Below are positions 36,549 through 48,386 of a stretch of 64,000 nucleotides of DNA, piece by piece (positions within the stretch are counted from its first letter, which is position 1; the number at the start of each line of letters is the position of its first letter). The translations under genes were made by a program, and so were the position numbers. Origin of the DNA: Bryopsis sp. KO-2023 (lineage: Eukaryota; Chlorophyta; Ulvophyceae; Bryopsidales; Bryopsidaceae); the NCBI GenBank assembly GCA_030272585.1, contig BSYQ01000012.1, forward strand, positions 2,914,001 through 2,978,000. The letters run 5' to 3'. The notes under the pieces are model-generated. The model made no database searches. It was not told the DNA's origin and saw only the letters and a program-made list of their open reading frames with translations.

Positions 36549-37204
36549 CTCCAAGAAACGGTGGGGTGAGTGCCTGGTCAGACTGAATCTGCTGCATTTT
36601 TTCACAGTTTCCCTACCACGTTGACGTAAAATCCAAAAGCGAAGCTCCCCGTTTGCTGTCGCGATTTTCCCGGGCTCTAACCGAACGATGCAGTGTAATA
36701 TCGCGGGGCAAGGTCTCCAATGGAGAAACACGCACTGCATAGTTCCAGGTCGGCGGGTTTGTCGACGTCCCGTTCAGGCCGCCGCAAAAAAGACGTCAGA
36801 GGAAACAGCTCCAGAGAAAACTATAGGTGCTGAACTGTGATATCGTTCAGGTATTGTTCTGAAAGGAATTGTCACACGGGAAAGAAGAAACATGCTTATT
36901 TACAAAAAGATTCATTGCTCTAGCCCAAAAAACAATTAAACCAGCATCTTTTGGAATTATTTTATACTCTATACCCAGGACATTTTTTTATGTGGCCAGC
37001 TTTTCTGAAAAGACAATATGAACTGAATTATTGCTTTTAGGACAGAAGAAATTAACAAAACATGCTAAAAAGAAAAGCTGAAACAGGTGTCATTCAAACA
37101 CGGGTAGGGATCTTGGTTGGTAGAGAGTGAGGCAGTGGTCAATGCAAGGCATTGTAAAAAAACGAAGTTAAAAAAAGGAATAACAAAAAAGCAAATCATT
37201 GGGG

Positions 37205-37237
37205 CCATATCACTCATTTTGCATAATGGATGGGCTA
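37205..37237. repeat. Dispersed repeat copy B
   Basis: Begins CCATATCACTCATTTTGCAT and ends ATGGATGGGCTA. It is the best match to copy A at 23299 and lies about 75 bp upstream of the TPR-like gene start. Confidence 0.7.
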
Positions 37238-37310
37238 AACGTTGGTTTCAGCCCCATGGATATTTAAAAATAATAATATCGTGGGTAGGTCCAGTTAATA
37301 TTTACATCTG

Positions 37311-37981
37311 ATGCAACGGTTTGGCATGTCTGTCATAGGGAGTCGCGTTCGTCGATCGATTCTGCTGGGTGGCATCCCAATAGGCCTGGGGGCAGCTTTC
37401 GAAATAAAAGCCAGACCCCCAGTGCCAGAAGGTTTCACAGAACAGAGGGACGACCAGCAAACTTTACTCGGAAAAGTAAGTGTTCTAAGTTTGAACAAAC
37501 TAAAAATAGAAAAAATAAGAAAAATAAAACCAAGTGAACAATGATCGAAGCGTTTCTTTTTGTTTTGAGAGGTTGGTGTTGGAGCATTCTGAAACTATGT
37601 CCCTGAAAGCCCCCCCATTTTCCAGGTCATCCCTTGACATGAAAACGACCATCCAAACAAAAAAATTAAGGTATTGCATTCATGTCTGTATTTGGTTTTT
37701 TCATGTAGGAGTATTTGGATCGGGCCCTGGACTTGTATAACTCTGGTGAATACAAAAAAGCTGTGGAGGAATATTCCAAGGTGGCGGCCGTGGTCCCCAG
37801 AGATTACACCTTGTGCATGAAGTCATACCTCGGTCGACGAGACGCTTACAAGCGTTTGGGCATGACTAAAGAGGCGTCGGCCGATGACCGTCGAGAATGG
37901 GCTTGGGGAAGAGGCATTCGCTGGCCTGGGTGGTACATAGCCACAGCCATCCTTGTCAGAAATCAATTTGTCGACAATTGA
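37311..37981 (+). CDS. Small TPR-like protein, possibly organelle-targeted
   Basis: Two exons, 37311-37475 and 37709-37981 (TGA), 145 residues. The basic N-terminus (MQRFGMSVIGSRVRRSIL) followed by a short hydrophobic stretch (LGGIPIGLGAAFEI) looks like a mitochondrial presequence or membrane anchor. The second exon carries one TPR-like helical pair (EYLDRALDLYNSGEYKKAVEEY, then YLGRRDAYKRLGMTKEA), with the usual small-residue pattern (Leu-Tyr, Gly-Tyr-Ala, Tyr-Lys-Leu-Gly). It ends ...FVDN. I do not recognise an orthologue; the TPR assignment rests on pattern only. An upstream exon cannot be excluded. Confidence 0.7.
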
Positions 37982-38766
37982 TTGATGGATGGATAAATGA
38001 TCCTACACTGTGTGTATAAAAACTTGCTCACAGTTCTTGTTGCTGAGTTTTTGTTGTTTGAGTTTGGGGTTAAATGGAAAGAATGAGGAAAGCGAGTGTG
38101 AAGTCTTTTTATTTCAAAAAAAGGGAAAAGAAACTTTTGTGTAAATCATCATTTGCAGGGTTCAATTTTTTCTTCCTTTTTTTGTCAATATCGATTCCCC
38201 CAGAAGGATTTGAATGCAAAAAAAAATGCATCACAGCATCAACATGGCCCCATTCACTTATCCAAGCACTGGATGGGCTATGTGGGAATTCGATGCAATA
38301 CATTGGAACGGAAAACAAAAAGAATTCATCCTGAAGCATCTCCATAAAGCCAAATCCATGGCAGCGGTTGAACCAGGCATCCACAAAGTTCATTGCCTCT
38401 TCCTAGCGCTCAGGTTGGCTTCGGCCTTATCCTGGTCCGCAGAGATGCCTACCCTTTATTCGGTCGAATCATTCTCCCCATATCTTTTCGACCACAATAT
38501 CCAAACCATGACTCCAGAACATGCTGGAAAGCCCAAAGCGGCTCTTCGTGTTTAGTCATCATTAGAATTCTGTACAGTTTCCATACGCCCGCCCCCACCC
38601 GTGCCGTACCGTACCTTTCTCGTAAAGATGTATAACCCTTACTCATGATCCCCAGAACATCCACCTCAACCACCCCTGCTCTACAAAAGGACCCACCCTC
38701 CCCCATTTCCACCACGACCAACGATTCATAAGCGATCATTCCAATCGTGCCAAAAACACTCGGAAC
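37982..38766. other. Gene-free interval upstream of the NADH dehydrogenase gene
   Basis: Mixed-composition spacer. Open frames here (for example plus 38214-38555) have no recognisable domain. It presumably contains the promoter of the NADH dehydrogenase gene. Confidence 0.5.
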
Positions 38767-41700
38767 ATGACTTCGGCAGCGACTATGCCCAGGTGCTCTG
38801 GGTCGAGGATCCAAACGCGACAGCACATTCGAGCGGGCGTTCTTGGTGGAGCCCACCGTATCGCGTCCAACCCGAGAAAACAGCTGAAATGCACCAGATT
38901 CACACAACCCCCCACGATCGGGAGGAGAAACCATGTGATCCGAGCCGCGCTGGCGGAAAAGCCATCCCCGGTAAGCGTCGGTCTATTCTCGTTTCGTCTC
39001 ACTGCTCGGGTCCATTAACCGTCAATGACGAGCGAAGTTTGACGCTTAATATCGCGTGTGTTTGTGTGTGTATGTGTGTGTTGTTTGGGGGAACTTTTAT
39101 CAGGCGGAGGACGTGACTAACCCCAATTTGCCCCAATATAAACCGAAAACCGCGAAGCCACGCGTCGTGGTTTTGGGATCTGGATGGGGAGCGGCGAGTT
39201 TCATGAAATCGATCTCGGAAGAGGCCAGGTCGGTTGGCAAGGAAAAAACATGACATTTCCGCGATTGCATTGTGATTACGTAACCCACATACATTTTGGG
39301 GAGCACATGACTAAACAACAGTCGACATCAGTCAGCCTTCCCTCGAATCAAAAACAGAAAAAAAAAATAGAAAAAAATGTTATGGTGAAGATTGCACCGA
39401 CAGGGATTCAAACCTGGGATGGGGCATATTGATCTTCATATCAGATTTTTTCAGTTGGGGGGTTCAGCTGGGGGGAGGAATTTTTTTTTTGAGAGTATCC
39501 ATCTATGGTAGCAAATATTGAATATTTGTCTGTTTGTTTGTGTTTGTCAAACAGCAAGAACTATGAGCTTATATTGGTTTCGCCTCGCAACTATTTTCTT
39601 TACACTCCGCTGCTTCCGGCTGTAGCCACCGGGACGATGGAAGAGAGATCTATTGTGGAACCTGTCCGGAACATCGTCCAAGGAAAGGTCAGATTTCATA
39701 AAAAAAAAGAAAAATGAATTAGGGTGTGTTGGGGCGAGTGACATGCCAATAGGATTTAGCTACATCTGTTAATAGCTCAATTTTTAATATGTACAAACCC
39801 GCTTCCCCTCCCATCTTTTAAAAATACAATGAATTTGCTCTTTTCCACTGATATTTTTCCTCTCGATAACAAATTCCTTTTATTTATTTATTCTTATCAT
39901 GTATTTTTATATTTTTTTTGGGGGGGGGAGGGCATGACCATAAATTGGTTTAATCTCGAAGGACAGAATTTTTTTCAAAAAAAGAAAAGGAGTTAGAAAG
40001 GGAGGGTGCTAGAAGTATGTTTTGGTGTCTGACATTCAGGGGGACTACTTCGAGGCTGTGTGTCAAGCTGTGGACCCTGAGACCAAAACACTGGTGGCAT
40101 GTTTCCCAAAAGATGCGGGTCTGGATGCAGCTTGTTTCAAAGTGCCTTATGATATATTGGTTGTTGCGGTGGGTCAGTCGAAATCTCAAAAAAAGGAAAA
40201 AGAATCTTGTGAAAAATTCATAGTTACAATGGAGGTATGCCTGATGGGGACAATTTCTTTTGCAAGTTTTTTTCCCCCCTTCATTGGCTACATTTATTAA
40301 TACCTTAATATTTTTCCACCTCTCGATTACAAATTTCTTTTATCTTGTATTTATTTTTTTGAGTTCCTTGTTTTTTTTCAATATATTTTTTTATCGCACC
40401 AGGATTTGTGTTGTTCTCGGTGTGTATTTTTTTTTCCTCCCTGAATAATGGGGTGTTTTTTAACTTTTTTTGTTGATTTTTTTTTTTGGACTTCATAGGT
40501 TGGGTCTGTGAACAACACATTCGGTATCAAAGGAGTGGACGAAAATTGTTTTTATTTTAAAAGCATCGGGGATGCCTCCAAGTTGAGGCGAAGAATTTCT
40601 GAAAGTTTCGAGAGGGCGGCCCTGCCACACTGCTCGTCCGAGGTGAAGTTGCAGCTAGAGGAAAAAAAAAAAACTCTTTCTCAATTCTCAAAAAATATGG
40701 ACTGTCGCCGTCTTATTTTTCTATCAAGAAATATGGTGTAGTGTGATGCCATGATTCCAGGGATTTTCGATAAAAAAAAAATAGACAATGTATTTTATTA
40801 GAGAAAATGAGAGGGGGGAGGAGGCCAGTTTCGATTTTGAATCAAGCAATGATGGTGAAAATATTACATATATCTATATGGGTGTTTTTTTGGTTTTTTT
40901 ATTGAAAGTTCTGTTGTTTTTTTCTATTTTTTGGAATAATAGGAACGAAATAGGCTCCTGTCTTATTGAAAGTTATGTTTTTTTTCTATTTTTTGGAATA
41001 ATAGGAACGAAATAGGCTCCTGTCTTTTGTTTTGGTCGGTGGGGGTCCTACCGGTGTGGAGGTGGCGGCCGAGCTGTATGATATGATCAATGACGATCTC
41101 AGCAGGCTCTATCCGGACCTCATGCAATATGCCAACATCACGATCATCGATTTACTGGACCACGTCTTGAGCGCCTATGACAGACGCATCTCGGACTACA
41201 CCAGAACTCAGTTTCAGAGGGTGGGCATCAAGCTGGTGTTGAACAGCAAGGTGGAATCTGTTAGTCCCAATTGCCTGACCATCAAGGGGAAAAGTGGCGA
41301 GCTCAGGGATATCGAGTTTGGAACCTGCGTGTGGGCGACGGGCATTGCTAAAAATCCACTGATAGAAGAGTTGCAACAGGTGGTGCCTGGTCAGTCTCAT
41401 TTCAGGTGAGGGTTTTTTGAAAATGTTGCGTTTCTCTATGTCAGACATTTATTTGGGGGGGGAGGGGGGAACTTGGCTGTTGGCCGTACTCGAATATATA
41501 TTGAACATGAATATGTAGAAGTGATTTCTAGAACAGAGTTGGTTACCTTGATAAGTTTTTTCCCTTCTGATCATCTTGGTCGGTGCGAGTGGGGATCATG
41601 AGTAATATTCTGTGAAGCCTCCTCCGTACTAATTTCCAGTTTTCTTAATTACTTCTGAATTTGCTCGGTTTTTTTTTGCTTTTTCTCTCTCTGAACAACT

Positions 41701-43753
41701 TTTCAGGTCGATCATTACAGATGGGCACCTCCGTGTGAAAGGCAGCGAAGGGTCGATGTTTGCTTTGGGAGATGCTGCCACCATCAATCAAAACAGGGCG
41801 CTGGAGTATGTGGATGAGCTGTTCGAAAGGGCAGACAAAAACAAAAACGGAGAATTGAGTTTGCCTGAACTCAGAGGGATCATGAGCGAGGCCAGCAAAG
41901 AATTCCCGCAGTTCCGAGAATATGAGCTCTTCTTTGGAAGGTTCGGTCGTACGTTTTTTTTTGTTTTTTTTTGTTTTTCTCTTTTTTTCTTTGTAGATAT
42001 AATCTTGTTTCTCTCATCTTGTTTCTTATGATTATTGTTTATCTTACTATATGTATATATTTTTATTGTCGGATTTGCTAATAATAGTTATTATTTCTTA
42101 AACTTTACAATTTAAAAAAGCTGAAGAGAAAATAATATTTGGATTACTTATCAAAATACATATAAGGGGAAAACTATACAAATTATGAAACAAACTGGGC
42201 CTCCTAAAATTCCAAAGAAAAATCCCCCCCCAAAAAAATAAAAAATAATAAAAATAATAATATATAATAATAATAATAATCATCTTTTTTCAAGAAAGCT
42301 GTAAATCCGACAATAACCATAAGAAAACCACAACTGTGGAAAACATTTCCACAGGTTTTTTCTTTTCTAAATATCTGGGTGGGGGCTGTTTCAGGGGTTG
42401 TATCCTAAGTATTATTGAGCTGCCAGTTTCATTTTTTTTTCAAAGGTCAATGTGGCGGCAAATTGCCCAGCATTTACAAGCATTTGCTATTGTGTGGCCT
42501 CACATCAATGCCGATAGTTTTCATGATTGCCCTGTTTGTGGACCAAAAATTCAATTTTATCACCGAAAACGGGGTCTAAATTTTGGACAAGAATTGCCAC
42601 CAATGGCTTCAATAGAGAACAATAACAATAATGGGTAGGCATATATTTCTCAGGGGGGGGGGGGGAAATTGAGGATTTATTCAAACTGAGATATGGGTTT
42701 TGATGCTCATAGCTGATCGTGGAAAACCTAGCAGTATGTTTTTTGGTCATTTACAACCAAAAAACATGGCGGATGGGCACCCAATTCGGTTGTTTTGCTT
42801 TTTGTTTTACAGAGAATTCCAGGGATTTCGCAGTTGGAAAAGAAAAGCAACTCTCCTTTTTTTTTTCTTTTTTTTCCCTTTTTTTTTGTGTGTTTTCTTC
42901 TTCTAAGTATCCGATTCGTTGGGTTGTTTTCAGTCAGGGCAGCCGCCGTTTCGGCAATATGGTCAGGGAAGCATTTCAACAAGTCAGGAAAAATGGAAAC
43001 AGCAATGATGAAGCCAGTGCTGTGGTGGGGGACCTGAAAGAAACAGATGTTCTGACCAAGGCAGAATTTGCTGATTTGCTGGCGAAAATCGACAAAGGCC
43101 TCAGGGCCTTGCCAGCCACAGCCCAGGTCAGTGGACAGTTGAAAAAAAATTGGTTCACTAACCAATTACTATGCAGCTTCTTTTTTATGCAGCTTCTTTT
43201 TTTATATATGTGAGAGAAACAGAGGATATTTTGTTTTAAGTTCTGTTTGAATATGGTTGAATAAGAAAGGGATTTTCTGGGGCTTCTGCCGAGATCAAGA
43301 AATATCATTGAAAGAAAAGCAAACCTTGCATCCCAAATTATGGGCGCTCATTCGTTGAATTCTTTCGTTCCATTCATCGCCAGCATAATTTCTCATTTTG
43401 AAATTGGCCACTGAAACGTGTGGGTTAATTTTATGATCAAATTTGTCCAGGTGGCCCGCCAACAAGGAGAATTCCTTGCTGATCTGTTCAGTCGAACGAA
43501 AATCGAACCCGGCTGCGAAATTCCGGAAGATATGGAAACTTTCCAATACTCCCACAAGGGATCGCTGGCTTACGTCGGAACGGACAAGGCTGTGATGGAT
43601 TTGCCGGTGATAGGGCCGCTCTGGGGATTCGGGGCCGGGCTGGTGTGGAAGAGTTTCGAAACTTACTCTCAGATTTCCAGCAGAAATCAATTGCTGGTTG
43701 CTTTGGATTGGTTGAGAACGAAATTGTTTGGAAGGGATATCAGTAGAGTGTGA
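38767..43753 (+). CDS. Alternative (type II) NAD(P)H dehydrogenase with EF-hand
   Basis: Rotenone-insensitive, non-proton-pumping flavoenzyme passing electrons from NAD(P)H to quinone. Nine exons, 621 residues, all in phase: 38767-38970, 39104-39228, 39555-39687, 40040-40168, 40499-40642, 41005-41405, 41707-41940, 42934-43126, 43451-43753. The N-terminus is a basic organelle-targeting sequence. The FAD motif is VVVLGSGWGAASFM (about 89-102); SPRNYFLYTPLLPAVATGT follows; the quinone/NAD region has VGSVNNTFGIKGV; the NAD(P)H motif is VLVGGGPTGVEVAAEL (254-269); FALGDAA completes the second FAD site. An EF-hand loop DKNKNGELSLPE (422-433) is inserted, as in plant NDB-type external, Ca2+-regulated enzymes. 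The C-terminal signature ATAQVARQQGEFLADLF...GSLAYVG...LFGRDISR is intact. NDB-like location on the outer face of the inner mitochondrial membrane is inferred. Intron 5 carries a duplicated 3' splice site. Confidence 0.95.
40901..41028. repeat. 64-bp tandem duplication spanning an intron/exon boundary
   Basis: Two copies (40901-40964 and 40965-41028) are almost identical. Each contains ATTGAAAGTT, a T-rich tract, GGAATAATAG (the 3' splice site of intron 5) and the first 20 or so bases of exon 6. Only the second acceptor gives an open frame; the first runs into TGA after about eight codons. Confidence 0.92.
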
Positions 43754-46024
43754 TGCCAGTGTTTCTTGTATTGATTTTTTTTTTCTTTTTTGATATTTCT
43801 TGGAACAGGGCAGGAAGGAGGGGGTACCCCCCCCCCCTCCCCTCCCCCCTGCCCAGGATCAAAAAAGAAAGTAAAAACACAAATTGTAGAACAGTTTACT
43901 GGGCTGGAGAAAAAAAAGTTCAAATTTTACTGAAATAGCATGTTTGAACGGGAAGGGTTGGATGATATTCTTGCTGATTGATTTGTTTTTTGGCTGTCGG
44001 TTGTGTGATTTGAATGGGGTTGTGGATTTTTTTTCTGGGGCTTTTTGGTGTTTTTTTTGCGCACAGAAAAGGAGGAAAGGAAAATTTGTTTTTACAATGA
44101 TTACAGTTTTTATTTTTTGGGTATGATGAGTCAATTGGCGGGCGAGTGAAAACTTGCCTTAAGAACTAGATTTCTGCTTGTGTTTTTTTTTTTTTTTTTT
44201 TTGGGGGGGGGGTGGGGGTGTCGGGAGAAGATACAATCGGATTTGATTTGAGAAGACCAAATATGCTGTTTTTTGAATTTTGTTTGTGTTTAAATGTAAC
44301 AGTAGTAATAGGTGGGGATTGTTTGTATGTTTTGGTTTTTTTGGGGGGGGGTTCTGCTCATTGATTTTAAAGTCTGGGTTCAGATTTAGTTTTTTGGGAA
44401 AAAAAATAGACTGGTGATTGCTTTTTGCACTGTTGGTTGGGAAATTAGGATTTTGGAACAAAAAAATGAAACTGTAGTGCATTCAGGCTAGGTGGAAAAA
44501 AAAAGCATGCTCCAATATAGGTGTGTGTCTTGTTTTTGGGTGGGTTGGTGTCCTATTGGTTTCCTGGGTTTTGATGGGAAAATATTTTTTGGGGGGATAG
44601 GAGTCTGGGTGATTGAGTGATCCTGGAGAACAGGTGCTTGTTTTCTGGTTAATAGTTTAAACAGAAATCTCAGATTGGATTCAGTGCCCTGGCTTGAGTT
44701 GAATATTCAACATTTCAATCAATGTTCGACTGAACTGTTTGGAAATGCTCGGCATTTCCAGCTCAGTCCACTGTGCCAATGATCCGTTACGTAATTATGT
44801 TCAGCCAAATTTTAGAATTGAAAGTCCCATGAGGCGATGGCTTGGGACTGCTCTTTGATGGAAAAACAAAAAATAAAATCTGTTTACTCCTCTGTTCCCT
44901 CTGTTCCCAATATTACCCAACCATTGATCTCTGACCGATCGGTTACCGGGCCATAATGTCCAAACACCTCAGAAAAAACCAAACAGAAACTTCCATGACA
45001 ATTCTAAGTAATTCTACCACCCACCAACGAGCAACCACCAAATGGAAAAACCCTGCTAAAAAAAAAGATAAACATCGAAACCACCAGACGAGGAATTCAA
45101 GTCTTCTCTTCGTTTTCTCCCCACCAAACCATTTCGAACACGGAGATATTCCGAAGAAAGTGTCAGAACTCTCCACAAATACTGGAAAGGAGTAACTCGG
45201 TCGGGTGGTGGTTGGCAGTTTAGACAGTTTGGTTGCAGTATTTACGGTTGGAACAGGGGTCGTACTTTTCATAGTGTAAGAATGTGAATTCAAAATATTG
45301 CTGTTCTAGCATTCTCCTATTTTTGATTTAAGGCATCGTCGAAACCTCTGTGAGGAATGAACTGACCCCCCTTGGTCTTTTAATCCAAGCCACCGAAATG
45401 CCCTTCCCTCGATTTCGAAGTCTTTAGCTTCCAATTTTGTCACAAGGGACTGCACAGTCTTACTAACATAGTATGTTCCCTAAACAGTTGATTTTTGTTC
45501 AGTTTGTATTTAATTAAATACAAACTGAATAACTGTTATAACCTATGAATTCCATCCATCCATGACCTCTAGAAAAGAATTTTTACACCCAATAGGCGCC
45601 ATCTTGACGATTCATCAAAGTCAATATCCTCATGAACGGACAACTAGGAGGACACCCAATTTCCCAAACCACAACGAGTCAAAATAATGAACAAATAAAA
45701 CGATTTGTTTGGAGACGAACATTACTTGGCACACGCCAATTTCAAACCAATATTCTGCAATTCGACCTGTTCATTTCTCCATGTCACAATCACATTGTTA
45801 AACCACAACCAAAACAGGGGTCTGCATTGAGAGTATGCACAGACATCAATTTATTATCTAATAGACACATCCTAAGTCTATTCCCAAACCAGCGACTCCA
45901 CAACACTTCTGACGAGTTGCCTACCCGTCCACACTCGTTTGGTGTGCTGGATTGACCATCCAGCAGAACTTCAGCACCCTTCTTGATACGGCGACCCGTT
46001 GAGTTTGTGACGCATCGACCTGCT
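43754..46024. other. Gene-free interval (2.3 kb)
   Basis: AT-rich with T-G homopolymer junctions at about 44183-44212 and 44335-44350, a hairpin GGAAATGC-TCG-GCATTTCC at 44741-44759, and a 32-bp perfect palindrome at 45498. Small open frames (for example plus 45632-45955) have no coding support. Confidence 0.55.
45498..45529. repeat. 32-bp perfect palindrome
   Basis: The 16-bp arm TTCAGTTTGTATTTAA is followed with no spacer by its reverse complement. An outer inverted pair, AACAGTT (45483-45489) and AACTGTT (45531-45537), extends the symmetry. It could extrude a cruciform or be a protein-binding site. Confidence 0.9.
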
Positions 46025-48386
46025 ATGGCGGCGTCTGTTGAAGGATCGGGGCCCTCCTCCCCCGCGAAGAAGCTGGAAGCGACTGTGGAGGACGCACAGT
46101 TGCAAGAGCTTGTAAGGTTGACTGACCTGACCTATGCTTGACCCATCCAGACGCTCGTTCCCGTTTTCGATCCCGACTCGGTCAAGAAGCCACCCGTCGT
46201 TGGGTGGCATAACAATCTAGCTCGCCTGTCGCTGGGGAACACTTTCCACAATGAACATGCCAGTTTCATGGTTTCTGGCATCCCCGTTGCTTGCCTGAAG
46301 TCTCTTGACGGTGGGCGGCTCGCTGAATTTCACAGTTGAAGTCGAACGAGTTCCTGGATAGAGAGAACCGATTGTTTGAAGCTTTCATCGCGCGGGTCAG
46401 CCCAGCAACCGAGCAGGCCGAGGAAGATGACGAGGCTAAGGTATGTACATATCCCCCCAAACATCGAACCACCATCGAACCCTCCCTTGAACTCGAAGTT
46501 ATATTCGAATACAAACACGAATTCATCCAGCATGGAGCGTCCTTCGAAAGAAAAGAAAACGTGAGGTCTCGCGCGCGTTTTTTCGCACTAGAGTGTCAGG
46601 AAGCACTTTTTGCTGAAAGGGGGAGGGGAGGGAAGCTTTCGAAGGTTCAAACTTCGTGGGAGGGGTGTCGCAAGTTGCGTTGCGACTCGCAACGCAATAG
46701 GAAACACCTTCGAAGTTCTGTGTTACAATGTGGACGGCTCGAAGAACGTGAGTTGGGGAGCCATCCTGCGATCTGAACTCTGTTTTGGTGATGTCTTCCA
46801 GCAACAGAAAAAGAAGAACCCTCGGCGGGCTAAACCCGATCCGAAGCAAATCCGACCACTCACAGTGGAAGAGAAGAATGATATCACGAGCAACGAGATG
46901 GAATTGCTGCAAAGTCAGACAGAGACGGTAAGCACCACTTGCTTTCGTGGAGCCTTCGACCACCAGTGCTTTAAGAAACGAATGCTCAATTTTGAAGAAG
47001 TTTTTCTCATTCTTCCGCTGACCAGATTCGAACAAAGGGAGAAAAAGAGATAGACGAGATCAAAACTCTGATAGAGGAGGTGAACATGAGAATCGCTGAA
47101 GTGAAAAAGGAAACCTACGAGTTTAAAAGAGACATCATCATGGGTGCTGACAACCCAAGGAGCGGGAAAATCGTCGCTGAAAAGCTTTTGCGGTAAGCTT
47201 CAGGCCGCCACATCCAACGGTTGGAAAATGGGAAGATAGCATTCCTTACATAAAAAACACAAGTTTGAATTTAAACTCCAGGGGGTGTGTTTTTCTGTGA
47301 AGGTTTTGGAACGACCGGCTCAAGTCGAAGGACGCCCAGGTCGAAAAGCTCTCCCTAAAAAACGCCAGCTTGCGTCAACAAATAAGCAAGCTGGATCAGC
47401 AGCTGAGCCACAAAGAAGAGATGGGGGAGGTCTTGCATGTGGTCGACTTCGACCAGCTCAAAATAGAGAACCAACAGTATATGAGCAAAATCGAGGAAAA
47501 AAATAGAGCCCTTCTGAGCTTGAAATTGACGACCAGCAGAACCGTACAGGTTGGTTGAAAAACTCCCCTTAATTCCTTTCCAAAGAGACACGTTTCGTAT
47601 CTATTCACAGATGGGCGTTTCGGCATTGTGTTTTCGAGATTCATTTTCGTTTTCACAGGTGGGCGTTACAATAATGGGTTTTCTACAACGATTTTTGTGT
47701 TCGGCGTTTCTCAGGTTTTGAACAATTTGAAGCACCAACTGATCTCTGTCGTCAGCCACGGCGAGTCGCTGCGGAGCGAGATCACAGAGAAAGAAAAGCA
47801 GCTCAGCAAATTCGAAGAGGATTATTCCAGGTCCTCTGGCCAGCAAAGGAAAGCCGAAAACACTTTCGGAAGGCTCAAGTTCCAGCAGGAGGATGTGTGA
47901 GTTGGTCTATTGCACCTTTAGTTCCTGAGAGCGCGGCGTTCGCTTCCAACTCGACTAGCACACCACAAAAAAAACTTTGCAGCACCCTCCTTTCCCAGCA
48001 AGCAGCTCGTGATCCTAATGAGGTTGCGCTCAACTCTTGTTAATAATCTCTCTGCACACGTTCGCACTACGCAAATCTATACGATCGGAACTTGTTTCTG
48101 TACCACAATTTTGAAGATTGGTAAACGTAGGAGTACCCAGCCCTCACTAGAATCGGATATAACTGAGCGAAGAACCCAGTCAGTCGCTTCCAAAATGCGC
48201 TGAATTTCGTTGTGTCGGTGGTTTGGTTTCAGGGAGCAGCCCCAGATAAGGGATTACTTAAGGGTGAAAGCTGAAGTGACCGAACTCGAACACAAAGCCA
48301 TTGATTGGAGGCGAAAAATCGAGATAGCAGAAATGGAGAACACGCGACTTCATCGAGTTCTCACCACCATGCCGTCTGATGGATAA
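46025..48386 (+). CDS. CCDC113: CCDC113 / CFAP263 ciliary coiled-coil protein
   Basis: Axonemal/centriolar-satellite coiled-coil protein that works with CCDC96 in motile cilia. Nine exons, 405 residues: 46025-46111, 46151-46270, 46336-46440, 46531-46560, 46802-46927, 47026-47192, 47303-47549, 47715-47896, 48233-48386 (TAA). Family segments in order are FLDRENRLFEAFIAR, LTVEEKNDITSNEMELLQSQ, VKKETYEFKRDIIMG, KDAQVEKLSLKNASLRQQIS, the near-invariant HKEEMGEVLHVVDFDQLKIE, and the C-terminal WRRKIEIAEME. Phases agree. The end of exon 2 (GT at 46271 or 46283) and the 30-nt fourth exon are the least certain parts. Length is close to animal orthologues (about 380). It shows that the organism builds motile flagella. 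Confidence 0.92.
46675..46697. repeat. Perfect palindrome, 11-bp arms with 1-nt centre
   Basis: Arms TTGCGTTGCGA and TCGCAACGCAA around C46686, inside intron 4 of the CCDC113 gene. Confidence 0.88.

Larger units (their letters stand above)
33965..37310. other. Gene-free interval (3.3 kb) with two MITE-like elements
   Basis: AT-rich with long A, T and G runs. Long open frames on the minus strand (for example 34717-35700) are products of low complexity and have no protein-like composition. Two inverted-repeat elements (34679-34877 and 36280-36548) and one dispersed repeat (37205) are embedded. Confidence 0.6.

Noticed and set aside
39398..39425. T-arm-like sequence GGTTTGAATCC on the minus strand
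   Set aside because: Flanking stems mismatch and no acceptor or anticodon arm is present; it lies in an intron of the NADH dehydrogenase gene.
45360..45400. Lysine-type anticodon loop CTTTTAA resembling tRNA-Lys(UUU)
   Set aside because: No acceptor stem, D-arm or T arm can be formed around it, and no B box follows.
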